From Actinoplanes couchii (lineage in GTDB: Bacteria > Actinomycetota > Actinomycetes > Mycobacteriales > Micromonosporaceae), in assembly GCF_016862075.1 (NCBI RefSeq), contig NZ_BOMG01000060.1:25081-89080 (forward strand): 64,000 nucleotides of DNA. The letters run 5' to 3'. The notes under the pieces were generated by a model. The model saw only the letters and a program-made list of their open reading frames with translations, was not told the origin of the DNA and did not search any database. This document shows, piece after piece, positions 22,872-31,606 of the stretch (the first letter of the stretch is position 1; every line of letters begins with the position of its first letter). Position numbers and translations under genes: made by a program.

Positions 22872-24404
22872 GTGTCTCGGGGGCCCTTCTTGAAACGTAC
22901 GCTGCTGCTTCTGCTCGTTCTCCTGCTCGGGGGCGGCTGGCTGATCGCCGGGGCCGGGGACGGGCTGCGCCGGGAGCACGTGGTGGCCGCCGGGGTGCCG
23001 TTGGAGGAGGTGCATCCGGCCGGGGACGGGAAACGGCCCGGTGTGGTGGTCGCGCACGGGTTCTCCGGGTCGGCGAGGCTGATGGAGCCGTTCGGGGACA
23101 CCCTCGCCGCCCGCGGGTACGTGGTGGTGCTGCTCGACTTCGCCGGGCACGGCGCCAACACCGGCGGGCTGCCGGATCAGGCTGCCGGCACCGACAAGTC
23201 CACCCGGGTCCTGCAGGCGAATCTGGACGCGGCAGTCGCCCACCTGCGGTCGCTGACCGATGTGGATCCGGCCCGGATCGCGCTGGTCGGCCATTCGATG
23301 GGCGCGGGCGCGGTGACCCGGTACGCCGCCGCCCACCCGGACGTCGCGGCGACCGTGGCGATCTCCCTGCCCGGCGTGGAGGCGGCCTCCCCGCAGGGCC
23401 CGGCCAACCTGTTGACCCTGGTCGGCGGCCTGGAGTTCCCCGGTTTCCACTACTCCGCCGAGACCGTGGCGGCGCAGCGTCCCGACCGTATGGTCCGCAC
23501 GATCACCGGTGTCGAGCACATCACCGTCCTGTACGCGCCGGAGACCCATCGCGCGATGCTGGCCTGGCTGGACTCCACGTTCGGCGGGCCACTGACCTAC
23601 GCCGACGTCCCGTTCCCGGCCCGGCGGCTGCTCGGTGCGGGCCTGCTGGTGCTGGCGTTCCTGATCGGACTCCATCCACTGGTGACGCTGCTGGCCGGTG
23701 GCCCGCGCACCACCGGGAAGCCGAAGCTGTGGCCGGGCCTGCCTCGTCTGGGCCTGACGGTGCTGGTCACCGCGGGGGCCGCGGCGGTCGGCGCGGTTGC
23801 CGCCCGGTTCCTCCCGACGACCCAGATGCCCATCGCGATCGCCGGCTACGTCACCGGATATGCGACGGTCACCGGAGCCTTATTGCTGGGGTACGCCTAC
23901 CGCATCGCGCCTCCGGGAAAGCCGAGGAATCCGGGACAGCCGGGAGAGCCGGGGAATCCGGGACAGCCAGGGAAGCCGGAGAAACCGGGGAAGTCCGGCC
24001 GGCTGCTCCTGACCGTGCCCTACGCGATCGTCGCCATCGCCGTACCGGTGCATCTGGGGTTGACCCATGCCATCCCCGTCGGCGACCGCTGGTGGCTGCT
24101 TCTGATCATGTGGGCCGCGTTCTTCCTGTTCGCCTGGGCGGCCGAGCTGGTGTCCGGCGGCTCCCCGGTGCTCCTGCTGGCGATCTCCGCGGTCTTCGTG
24201 ATCGTGCTGGCCGCCGCCGCGGTGGCCGGGCTGACCCACAGTTTTGTGGTGCTGGCCCTGTTCCCGCTGATCGGCCTGTTCCTGTGGCAGGCGGTGTGGA
24301 GCGCGATCCTGCACCGCCACGGCGCGGCGACCTGGGTGACCGCCCTGACCGGCTCGATCGTCCTGACCTGGCCCTTGGCGATCACCCTGCCCCTGATCGG
24401 CTAG
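22872..24404 (+). CDS. membrane-anchored alpha/beta hydrolase with collagen-like linker
   Basis: A 510-residue protein with a GTG start; TTG at 22890, giving MKRTLLLLL, is an alternative. An N-terminal membrane anchor is at about 8-28. An alpha/beta hydrolase domain (about 45-245) has VVVAHGFSGS, DFAGHGAN, nucleophile Ser in VGHSMGAG and a possible catalytic His in GVEHITV. The C-terminal half has about seven membrane helices (from about 258). Between two helices, at about 351-376, sits a Gly-Xaa-Pro-rich collagen-like stretch (GQPGEPGNPGQPGKP). The substrate is unknown; the family includes lipases and dienelactone hydrolase-like enzymes. The linker is another in-frame repeat expansion. Confidence 0.8.
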   Translation: MSRGPFLKRTLLLLLVLLLGGGWLIAGAGDGLRREHVVAAGVPLEEVHPAGDGKRPGVVVAHGFSGSARLMEPFGDTLAARGYVVVLLDFAGHGANTGGLPDQAAGTDKSTRVLQANLDAAVAHLRSLTDVDPARIALVGHSMGAGAVTRYAAAHPDVAATVAISLPGVEAASPQGPANLLTLVGGLEFPGFHYSAETVAAQRPDRMVRTITGVEHITVLYAPETHRAMLAWLDSTFGGPLTYADVPFPARRLLGAGLLVLAFLIGLHPLVTLLAGGPRTTGKPKLWPGLPRLGLTVLVTAGAAAVGAVAARFLPTTQMPIAIAGYVTGYATVTGALLLGYAYRIAPPGKPRNPGQPGEPGNPGQPGKPEKPGKSGRLLLTVPYAIVAIAVPVHLGLTHAIPVGDRWWLLLIMWAAFFLFAWAAELVSGGSPVLLLAISAVFVIVLAAAAVAGLTHSFVVLALFPLIGLFLWQAVWSAILHRHGAATWVTALTGSIVLTWPLAITLPLIG

Positions 24405-24446
24405 GGGGTTCTGTTATCCGGCCCGAGGCCGAACAAAAAACCCTAG
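24401..24446. terminator. candidate bidirectional terminator between convergent genes
   Basis: A long imperfect hairpin joins the ends of the two convergent genes. The inner stem CGGCC-CGA-GGCCG (24419-24431) is perfect. The outer arms, CTAGGGGGTTCTGTT and AACAAAAAACCCTAG, pair with three mismatches and carry both stop codons. Confidence 0.45.
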
Positions 24447-25051
24447 AAGCCGGGCCGCCAGCCGCCGTGTGACTCGGCGAGGGCGGCGGCGACGGTCATG
24501 GCGTCGGCGGCGGCGATGTGGGCCGGGTACTCCGGGAGCAGATCGTCCCAGACCACCAGCCACGAGCCGTACAGCTGCGACTGCCCTTCCGGCCGGGCGA
24601 AGAACCAGACGTGCAGGTGTGCCGCCCCGTCGCCGAGACGGTAGACGTGTGCCCGGGAGATGTGCGGCAGTGCCTGCACGTGCCGCACGATCCGGGTGGT
24701 GAGCAGCCCCAACTCGGCGGCCATCTCGTCGGGCAGGTCGGCCAGGTCGTGGTGGTCGCGCGGGTGCAGCATCAGCGCCAGCGGCACGCCGACCCCGTCG
24801 ATCTGGGTGAGCCGCCACCGCTCGTTGAGCCAGATGCCCTCGTCGCGGCGTTTGCAGCCACCGCACTCGGCCGGATCCTCGCCGTGCCGGTCGGGTTCGG
24901 GCAGCACCGGCGGCCGCAGCGGCGCGACCCGGAGCCCGTCCTGTTCGAACGGACTGATCTCCCACCCGGTCATCCGGGACAGCGGCAGCCGCCCTTCGGT
25001 GTCCGCCGCCGCGACGGCGTGGGCGTGGAACTGCTCGGGGCTCAACGGCAT
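24443..25051 (-). CDS. HIT-superfamily-like protein
   Basis: A 202-residue cytoplasmic protein. The segment AAHLHVWFFARP (about 148-160) resembles the HxHxH histidine triad of the HIT/GalT superfamily, with one His of the triad replaced. An earlier CGGC pair (AECGGCKRRDEG) could bind metal, as in GalT-like proteins. The ATG at 25051 (MPLSPEQFH) is the likely start; the longer frame above it is non-conserved in character and crosses the divergent promoter. Many HIT proteins hydrolyse nucleotide conjugates, but the substrate here cannot be told. Confidence 0.6.
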   Translation of the reverse strand: MPLSPEQFHAHAVAAADTEGRLPLSRMTGWEISPFEQDGLRVAPLRPPVLPEPDRHGEDPAECGGCKRRDEGIWLNERWRLTQIDGVGVPLALMLHPRDHHDLADLPDEMAAELGLLTTRIVRHVQALPHISRAHVYRLGDGAAHLHVWFFARPEGQSQLYGSWLVVWDDLLPEYPAHIAAADAMTVAAALAESHGGWRPGF

Positions 25052-25166
25052 GCCCGGAAGGATAACCAAGACGAATTCGACCCCTGCCGAGGAACGGTAA
25101 ACAGTGCTCGTCGGTAGCCGATGATGCTCGCGTCGATTGCCGTCGTACGACCGCCGGGAGTTCTTA

Positions 25167-25616
25167 GTGGTGCAGAAGCCGACCGTTGCCTTTGTCGGCG
25201 CCTCCTGGGCGGCGCTGGGTCTGGGAGTCCTGTCGTTCGTGGTGGGGCTGTGGAACGCCGGCATGGACCGCTCCGAGAAGGGCTTCTACGGGGCGGTCCT
25301 GGTGCTCGGCCTGTTCGCCGCGGTCTCGTTGCAGAAGTCGGTGCGGGACCGGACCGAGGGGCTGCCGGTGTCGGCGCTGTACCTCGGCCTGTCCTGGTCG
25401 GTCGTCGGCATCTCGGTGATCATGCTGGTGGTGGGCCTGTGGAACAGCGGCCTGACCCTGAGCGAGAAGGGCTTCTACGGGCTGGCGTTCGCGATGACCC
25501 TGTTCGCGTCGGTCGCCGTGCAGAAGAACGTGCGTGACAACCTGCAGTACGACAGGCAGCAGCAGCAGGCCGCGCCGGAGTCCTACCGGCGTGCCGGGAT
25601 GACCGACCTGCCCTGA
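25167..25616 (+). CDS. YiaA/YiaB-type inner membrane protein
   Basis: A 149-residue protein with four predicted membrane helices in two repeated hairpins. Each hairpin ends with LWNxGxxxSEKGFYG (near residues 30 and 92), the signature of the YiaAB two-helix domain. The two halves are clearly internally duplicated. The GTG at 25167 is preferred, since GGGAG lies about 9 bp upstream. The last 34 bp overlap the 3' end of the convergent MFS gene. The function of this family is not known. Confidence 0.82.
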   Translation: MVQKPTVAFVGASWAALGLGVLSFVVGLWNAGMDRSEKGFYGAVLVLGLFAAVSLQKSVRDRTEGLPVSALYLGLSWSVVGISVIMLVVGLWNSGLTLSEKGFYGLAFAMTLFASVAVQKNVRDNLQYDRQQQQAAPESYRRAGMTDLP

Positions 25617-26791
25617 CGGTCCAGGGCGAAACTCGTCGCTGCCAGGCCCAGGCCCAGGATGCTCAGGGCCAGTCCGGCCCAGGCGGGGGAGAGGTAACCG
25701 AACCCGCGGGCGATGACCAGGCCGCCGAGGGCCGCGCCGATGCTGTTGGCGACGTTCATCGCGGACTGGTTGACCGCCGCGCCCATCAGCTGTGCGCCGG
25801 GCGCCACCGTGATCAGCCGGGCCTGCAGCGCCGGGCCGAGGAACAGGCTGGTGCCGCCGACCAGGAACGCGCCCACGAACAGGCCGGCCGGGGTGTGCGC
25901 GAACAGGGCGAAGAACAGGATCGCCACGATCACCGAGGAGAACCCGAGCAGCAGTGCCCGCCGCAGGTCCCGGTCGGCGAACCAGCCGCCGAGCGCGTTG
26001 CCGACGGTCATGCCCAGACCGAAAGCGACGAGCACCCACGGCACGGTGCCCGCGGCGAACCCGGCGACCTCGGTGGTGACCGGCGCGATGTAGCTGTTGA
26101 CCGCGAAGAACCCGGCGAACCCGATCGACGCGGTGGCCGCCACCAGCCACACCTGCGGGCGGGCCAGGATCCGCAGCTCGGCGCGGGCCGACCCGGATTC
26201 CACGGCGGGCGCCTCCGGGACGACCGCCGCCACGGCGATCAGGGTCAGGACGAAGACCACGGCGATCACCGCGTACGACACCCGCCAGCCGGCGTTCTGT
26301 CCGAGACTCGTCATCGCCGGCACCCCGACCAGGTTGGCCAGGGTCAGACCGCCGAGCACCACCGCGTACCCACGCGCTTCCTTGCCCTTGCCCATCAATG
26401 ACGCGGCCAGCAGGCCGGCGGCGCCGAAGTAGGCCCCGTGCGGCAGTGCGGCGACGAACCGCGCGACGAGCACCAGGCTGAACGTGGGGGCGACGGCGGA
26501 GGCGACGGTCCCGGCCGCGAACAGCACGAGAAGGATCAGGACCAGGCGCTTGCGGCGCCAGCGGGCGGTCAGCGCGGCGATCAGCGGGGCACCGGCGACG
26601 ACACCCAGCGCGTACGCGGTGATGGTCCAGCCCGCGTCCGCGACCTCGTCCGGGGAGGTGCCGCCGAGCAGGTCCCGCGCGATGTCGGGCAGCAGTCCCA
26701 TGGCGACGAACTCGGTGAGACCGATGGCGACGCCACCCAGAGCCAGGGCTATCAGAGCGGTCCAGCGGTGACGGGGCGTGAGGTGTTCCAT
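25583..26791 (-). CDS. MFS transporter (DHA1/AraJ type)
   Basis: A 402-residue, 12-helix major facilitator. It has GLTEFVAMGLLPDIA in TM1, the cytoplasmic loop TARWRRKR between TM2 and TM3, and GAYFGAAGLLAAS in the TM4 region, all typical of the sugar/drug efflux AraJ/CmlA-like group. The ATG at 26791 (MEHLTPRHR) is preferred over the upstream one. It is divergent from a ROK-family regulator gene 52 bp away, with GCAAC half-sites between them. The transported compound is unknown; a sugar or amphenicol-type drug is possible. Confidence 0.88.
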   Translation of the reverse strand: MEHLTPRHRWTALIALALGGVAIGLTEFVAMGLLPDIARDLLGGTSPDEVADAGWTITAYALGVVAGAPLIAALTARWRRKRLVLILLVLFAAGTVASAVAPTFSLVLVARFVAALPHGAYFGAAGLLAASLMGKGKEARGYAVVLGGLTLANLVGVPAMTSLGQNAGWRVSYAVIAVVFVLTLIAVAAVVPEAPAVESGSARAELRILARPQVWLVAATASIGFAGFFAVNSYIAPVTTEVAGFAAGTVPWVLVAFGLGMTVGNALGGWFADRDLRRALLLGFSSVIVAILFFALFAHTPAGLFVGAFLVGGTSLFLGPALQARLITVAPGAQLMGAAVNQSAMNVANSIGAALGGLVIARGFGYLSPAWAGLALSILGLGLAATSFALDRQGRSVIPARR

Positions 26792-26805
26792 GGCGCGGGA
26801 CTTTA

Positions 26806-26823
26806 GCAACGCCGTTGCGCAAC
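26806..26823. promoter_or_regulatory. candidate ROK-regulator operator
   Basis: Three half-sites, GCAAC (26806), GTTGC (26814) and GCAAC (26819), form two overlapping inverted repeats in the 52-bp divergent gap between the MFS and ROK genes. Confidence 0.5.
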
Positions 26824-26843
26824 GCGGAAGCTAGAGTGACGGC

Positions 26844-27911
26844 GTGCACCAGAACTTCCTCCGCGGATACAACGAAGCTCTGGTCCTGGCCGTGGCCCGA
26901 GCTGCCCCTACCTTCGAACGCGGCCATGTCGCCAAGGCCACCGGCCTCACCCCGCAGGCCGTCTCCAAGGTCCTCGCCCGCCTCCTCGACGACGGCGTGA
27001 TCGTCACCGCCGGTGAGCGCCGCCCGGTCACCGGCCGTGCCGCCGCCGTCTACGAGCTGGTCCCGGACAGCCGGCACGCGATCGGCGCGCACGTCTCCCG
27101 CCGCAGCCTGCGCCTGGCCCTGACCGACCTGGCCGGAACGGTGCTCGACTCGTCGGTCACCCCGCTGCCCGGCGACTTCACTCCCGGCCAGCTGATCGAC
27201 GCCCTGACCGAGCAGGTCAAACTCCTGCGCGGCGGGTACGACAGGTTGACCGGTGTCGGCATCGGCATGATCGGCCCGCTCGACCAGGCAGCAGGCACCG
27301 TCCGCGACGCGCACGGGCTGCGGCACTGGCACGACGTGCCGCTCGCCGACCTCGCGCACCGGGCCCTCAACCTGCCGGTCCACCTGGACAAGGACGTCAC
27401 CGCCGGGGTCACCGCCGAGGCGTGGCGGCGCGGCCCGGGCTTCCGCGACGCCGCCCTGATCATGGTCGAGTCCGGCGTCGGCGCCGGCCTGTGGCTGGGC
27501 GGTTCCGCCCACCGGGGCGCGCACACCAACGCCGGCGAGTTCGGCCACACGGTGATCCAGCTCGACGGCCCGCCGTGCGCGTGCGGGCGGCACGGCTGCC
27601 TGGAGGCCATGCACGACCAGGCGATCCGGGCGGGCGACGTGGACCTGGCGGCCCGGATCCTCGGCGCCGGCGTGGTGAACCTGTTGCAGACCCTGGACCT
27701 GGGCCACGTGGTCCTGGCCGGCACCGACCTGCTGCGCCACGGCGCGACGTACGCCGGCGCGGTCACCCGGGCGGTGCGAACCCAGGTGCCCCGCGCCGAC
27801 TGGCTGACCGTGGACGTCTCCCTGTCCGCCCTCGGCGACGACGCGATCGCCGCCGGCGCGGCCATGCAGATCCTGGACGGCCGCTACGGCGTGCCCGGGT
27901 TGACCGCCTGA
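26844..27911 (+). CDS. ROK-family transcriptional regulator
   Basis: A 355-residue ROK repressor. The N-terminal winged helix (about 15-75) includes RGHVAKATGLTPQAVSKVLARLLDDGVI. The ROK domain (about 80-350) has VGIGMIGPLD, ESGVGAGLW and the zinc-binding CACGRHGCLEA. ROK repressors usually sense a sugar or sugar phosphate. The GTG start is 52 bp from the divergent MFS gene, which is its obvious target. The strict ATP-binding DxGGT loop of ROK kinases is not conserved, consistent with a regulator and not a kinase. Confidence 0.9.
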   Translation: MHQNFLRGYNEALVLAVARAAPTFERGHVAKATGLTPQAVSKVLARLLDDGVIVTAGERRPVTGRAAAVYELVPDSRHAIGAHVSRRSLRLALTDLAGTVLDSSVTPLPGDFTPGQLIDALTEQVKLLRGGYDRLTGVGIGMIGPLDQAAGTVRDAHGLRHWHDVPLADLAHRALNLPVHLDKDVTAGVTAEAWRRGPGFRDAALIMVESGVGAGLWLGGSAHRGAHTNAGEFGHTVIQLDGPPCACGRHGCLEAMHDQAIRAGDVDLAARILGAGVVNLLQTLDLGHVVLAGTDLLRHGATYAGAVTRAVRTQVPRADWLTVDVSLSALGDDAIAAGAAMQILDGRYGVPGLTA

Positions 27912-27975
27912 TCCGACGGGGGTCTTTCCGGGAGATCGGCGGGTGGGGCGCGGTGCGGGTGCCTACCTTGGGGCG

Positions 27976-29136
27976 ATGAGACGAATCTTGGCGCTGACCT
28001 GCGCGGCCGTGGCCCTGGCGGGATCCGTGGTGCTCGGTGGGGGCGGCGCCGCGGGTGTGCCGGCGCCGGTCGCGTCGCCGCCGCTCGGGGACGACTACTA
28101 CACCAGCCGGCAGATGGAGCGGGGGCTGCCGGGGGTGGCCGACCTGCCCGCCGGCTGGACCGTCGCCACCAGCGGCCCGGGTGTGGGGCTGTCCACCCTG
28201 GACCTGTGCACGTTCATGGCGGGCGGACCGCCGTTCAACACCACGATCGTCACCCGGACGTACGTCCACCGGGGTGGGGCTCGTCTGACCGTCGACATCG
28301 TGGCATCGGGCGCGGAGTCGGCCCGGCGCACCGTGACGGAGACCGCCGCGGTGCCGCGGACCTGCCCGACCGCGACCAACGGCGACGGCCTGACCAGGCG
28401 TAACACCGCCCTGCCGCTGCCCGCCACCGGTGACGCCTCGGCCGGGGTGATCTCGGTGCCGGTGTCCGCGCAGCAGTCCGAACCGCGGGTCTACTCGGCC
28501 GTGGTCGCCCTCGGCCAGGTCTGGGCGGGCTTCCTGCAGACCGGCGGCGAGCAGGCCGGTTTCGCTCCGATCGTGACGGCCGGGACGTCGGCGGCACGCC
28601 GGATCAGCGCCGCGCCGACCACGGCCGAGCTGGAGCGGGCCCTGCTGACCACCGCGGACCTGCCGGCCGGCTTCCGGCAGACGAGCGCCGCCGACACCCG
28701 GGAGTTCTTCACCGCCGACGACTGCGCCGGGAAACCGGTCGACCACGGCACCCCGGCGACCTTCGTGCACCGGACCTTCGTGCAGGGCGACGTCACCGTC
28801 CGGGTTGCGGCCGGGACGGCGGAGCGGGCCGGCGCGCTGATCAAGGGGATGGCCTGCCCGTCGTTCACCGCCCTGAAGCTGCCCGCGACCGACCTCACCA
28901 CCAACGCGGGTGTCGTCTACCCTGGCCGGCCGGTGCGGGCGCGGGCGGTCTTCGTCTACCGCGAGGTGTTCACCGAGTTGGTGGCGACGGTCCCGGACCG
29001 CGCCGGGATCCCGGCGATCGAGAAGATCCTCGAGGACGGCTGGCTCGGCAAGGTCTTCGCCGTCTACTACCCGGAGAACCCCACCGGCCGCCGGGTCGAG
29101 CACCTGACAAGGGGAAACACTTTCGGGCCCCGGTAG
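27976..29136 (+). CDS. secreted or lipid-free extracytoplasmic protein, internally duplicated
   Basis: A 386-residue exported protein starting at ATG 27976 (MRRILALTC), with a signal peptide of about 28 residues. The mature part has two related halves, each opening with a motif like LPGVADLPAGW (near 50) and LLTTADLPAGF (near 225) and each holding cysteine-spaced segments. The pattern recalls extracellular sensor-type domains of actinobacterial PknH-like and lipoprotein families. There is no lipobox, so it is probably free in the wall. Specific function is unknown. Confidence 0.65.
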   Translation: MRRILALTCAAVALAGSVVLGGGGAAGVPAPVASPPLGDDYYTSRQMERGLPGVADLPAGWTVATSGPGVGLSTLDLCTFMAGGPPFNTTIVTRTYVHRGGARLTVDIVASGAESARRTVTETAAVPRTCPTATNGDGLTRRNTALPLPATGDASAGVISVPVSAQQSEPRVYSAVVALGQVWAGFLQTGGEQAGFAPIVTAGTSAARRISAAPTTAELERALLTTADLPAGFRQTSAADTREFFTADDCAGKPVDHGTPATFVHRTFVQGDVTVRVAAGTAERAGALIKGMACPSFTALKLPATDLTTNAGVVYPGRPVRARAVFVYREVFTELVATVPDRAGIPAIEKILEDGWLGKVFAVYYPENPTGRRVEHLTRGNTFGPR

Positions 29137-29168
29137 GATTCACCGACAGCTCGATCATGGGAGCGTCG

Positions 29169-30002
29169 ATGAGTTACCCGCCACCGTCCTACCCGCCGCC
29201 GGTCGACCCCTTCGACACGCCGCCGGACGCGCAGCCGCACTACGGCCAGCCGGCGCCGTCCTACCCGCCGCCGCCCCCGCCGCCTGCGCCGACGCTGGCG
29301 CAGCCGACCGTGCCGCATCAGGTCTACCCGCAGCAGCACTACCCGCCGCCCACGCCGCCGCGGCCGCGCACCGACTCCCGGACCGTGGCGATCACCCTGA
29401 TCGTGGCGGCGATCGCGGCGACCCTGCTGGTCGGCGGCGGGACGGCGTTCTACCTGGCGGGGGCGAGGTTCGGCGGTACGGCGAGTCCCGGCCCGAGCCC
29501 GAGTCCCAGCCCCAGCGCGAGCCCCGGCCCGAGCGCGGTGCCGGCGGCCGAGATCAGCATCAGCGAGCCGGACACCCTGAACGGCCACGCCAAGATCGAG
29601 GCGGACGAGCTGGACTCGCTCACCACCGACATGGAGAAGGAGCTGGAGGGGTATCCGGGCGCGGCGAACGCGTTCGGCGCCGTCTACGGCAACCTGGCCC
29701 AGAAGAAGATGATCGCCGCGCTCGCCGCCGAGGTCGACATCGACGACCCGCAGCGGATGCTGGACACGGTGTTCCAGTCGTTCAGCGGCAGCAACCAGCT
29801 GACCGGTGTCACCTCGGCCAGTGTCGGTTCGCTCGGCGGTGTCGCCCAGTGCGGCAACGCGAAGGTCGGCGAATCGGACGTGGCGATCTGCGGCTGGGCC
29901 GACGAGGGCAGCGTCGGCATGTTCCTGTTCTTCTACCAGACCGCGGTCGACGTCAAAGGCGACTTCCCGGACATGCGGGCCGAGATAGAGACGAAGAGCT
30001 AG
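29169..30002 (+). CDS. proline-rich single-pass membrane protein
   Basis: A 277-residue protein. The cytoplasmic N terminus (about 1-65) is Pro/Tyr/Gln-rich (SYPPP repeats). One membrane helix is at about 75-98. A short Ser-Pro linker and a 150-residue extracytoplasmic domain with two cysteines (QCGNAK and VAICGW) follow. The layout is very common in actinobacterial proteins of unknown function. The ATG at 29169 has GGGAG 8 bp upstream, better than the ATG at 29157. It lies 32 bp behind the previous gene on the same strand. Its stop overlaps the convergent gene by 4 bp. Confidence 0.75.
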   Translation: MSYPPPSYPPPVDPFDTPPDAQPHYGQPAPSYPPPPPPPAPTLAQPTVPHQVYPQQHYPPPTPPRPRTDSRTVAITLIVAAIAATLLVGGGTAFYLAGARFGGTASPGPSPSPSPSASPGPSAVPAAEISISEPDTLNGHAKIEADELDSLTTDMEKELEGYPGAANAFGAVYGNLAQKKMIAALAAEVDIDDPQRMLDTVFQSFSGSNQLTGVTSASVGSLGGVAQCGNAKVGESDVAICGWADEGSVGMFLFFYQTAVDVKGDFPDMRAEIETKS

Positions 30003-30448
30003 GCCGGAGGTGGCGGGAAACGGGTGACGGCCGGGCGGCGGTAGGCCTTTCCGACTTCGGCGCCGATCAACGCGGCGCCGAAGAAGAACGGCGTGAAACC
30101 GAGAGGCAGGATCCAGGCGAATCCGGTCATGCCGTCGCCCCAGCCGGCCGCCACGGTCCGGTCGATCACCAGCCCGGCCCCGATGAACTGCGGGATCAGG
30201 GCGGCGGCCGCCATCAGGGCCATGAACCGGGTGTGCCGCCACGCGGCCAGGAAGATCGGGATGACCAGCAGGAGCGCGCTGCAGCCCCAGCCCGGCTGCG
30301 CGAATTCCGTCTCGAACGAGGTCGGGCCGATCTGTTTGACACCGCTCGCGGTCCACAGCGAGAGAGCGACCAGGCCGGCGGAGACCAGGGCGAGGCCGAA
30401 CATCACGCCGGCCGACTCGAGGGTTGACGGTTCCCGGCGCTCGGTCAT
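29999..30448 (-). CDS. hypothetical membrane protein
   Basis: A 149-residue protein starting at MTERREPST with about four predicted membrane helices (SAGVMFGLALVSAGLVAL; CSALLLVIPIFLAAW; MALMAAAALIPQFIGAG; WILPLGFTPFFFGAALIG) and a proline-rich C terminus. I do not recognise a family. It converges on, and overlaps by 4 bp, the proline-rich protein gene. Confidence 0.6.
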   Translation of the reverse strand: MTERREPSTLESAGVMFGLALVSAGLVALSLWTASGVKQIGPTSFETEFAQPGWGCSALLLVIPIFLAAWRHTRFMALMAAAALIPQFIGAGLVIDRTVAAGWGDGMTGFAWILPLGFTPFFFGAALIGAEVGKAYRRPAVTRFPPPPA

Positions 30449-30624
30449 CGGCACATGATCATCGATACCGCAGGGTCTGTCCACCCTGGCCGGACACTCC
30501 GGTGCGATACGCGTACCGCCGCTGCATTACCGATTTTTCGGGAAATTGCCGCAGGGCGAAAACGGCTATTCGATCGAAGTATGACGATTAAATTGGGATG
30601 CCCGTCCTCGCCAAGGAGTCGACT

Positions 30625-31596
30625 TTGCGAAGAATCATCCCCGGGCTGGCCACCCTGATCATGGTGCCGGCCGTTCTGATCGGCGTCTCCCCGGGCGCCT
30701 CGCAGGCAGCGACCACGCTCACCGTCGCCGCCGACGGAACCGCCACCTACCGGACCGTGCAGGCCGCGGTGAACGCGGTTCCGGTCAACAACACCAGCCG
30801 CGTCACCATCACTATCAAGGCCGGCACGTACCGCGAAAGTGTCGTCATCCCCGCCAACAAGCCGTGGATCACCCTGGAAGGCCTCGGATCGAGCGCCGCC
30901 GCCACGGTGATCGTCAACAACAAACCCGCCTCGACCGCCGGCACCACCGGGTCGGCCACGGTCTACGTGCAGGCCAAGGAGTTCTACGGCAAGAACCTGA
31001 CGTTCAGCAACGACTACGACGAGGCCGCCAACGGGTCGTCGCAGGCTCTCGCGCTGGCGCTCTACGGCGACCGGGCCCGGCTGGGCAACGTGCGGGTCAT
31101 CGCCGACCAGGACACCCTGCTGATCTACAACAGCGCCCGGGCGTACATCTGGAGCTCGTACATCGAGGGCACCGTGGACTTCATCTACGGCAACGGCAGC
31201 GCGGTCTTCTACGCCTGCCAGATTTACGAGAAGCGCAGCACCGGCGGTTATCTGACCGCGGCCAACACGCCGGCCGGCCAGACGTACGGCTTCCTGATCT
31301 ACAAGTCCACGATCACCGGCGCGACGAACAACGTCACCTACCTCGGCCGTCCGTGGGGCGCCGCCGGGCAGGTCACCGTCCGCGAGTCGAACCTGAGCGC
31401 GACCATCCGGATCGCCCAGCCGTGGACCGACATGTCCGGGAACGCCTGGCAGAACGCCCGCTTCTACGAGTACAAGAACACCGGCGCCGGCGCGTCCGTC
31501 AACAGCAACCGCAAACAGTTGACGGACGCGCAGGCGGCCGATTACACGCCGCAGAGGTACCTGGCCGGCACCGACGGCTGGAACCCGGCCGGCTGA
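30625..31596 (+). CDS. secreted pectinesterase (carbohydrate esterase family 8)
   Basis: A 323-residue secreted pectin methylesterase that removes methyl groups from homogalacturonan. A signal peptide covers about 1-29 (cut near SQA). The right-handed beta-helix has GTYRE, the catalytic QDTL and the GTVDFIYGNGSAVF block (two catalytic Asp), and a conserved YLGRPW near the end. The TTG at 30625 is chosen because AAGGAG stands 6 bp before it; an ATG at 30598 lacks a ribosome site. The upstream 175 bp are unusually AT-rich for this window and probably hold the promoter. It fits a soil actinomycete degrading plant material. Confidence 0.9.
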   Translation: MRRIIPGLATLIMVPAVLIGVSPGASQAATTLTVAADGTATYRTVQAAVNAVPVNNTSRVTITIKAGTYRESVVIPANKPWITLEGLGSSAAATVIVNNKPASTAGTTGSATVYVQAKEFYGKNLTFSNDYDEAANGSSQALALALYGDRARLGNVRVIADQDTLLIYNSARAYIWSSYIEGTVDFIYGNGSAVFYACQIYEKRSTGGYLTAANTPAGQTYGFLIYKSTITGATNNVTYLGRPWGAAGQVTVRESNLSATIRIAQPWTDMSGNAWQNARFYEYKNTGAGASVNSNRKQLTDAQAADYTPQRYLAGTDGWNPAG

Positions 31597-31606
31597 CCGG
31601 TTCGGG

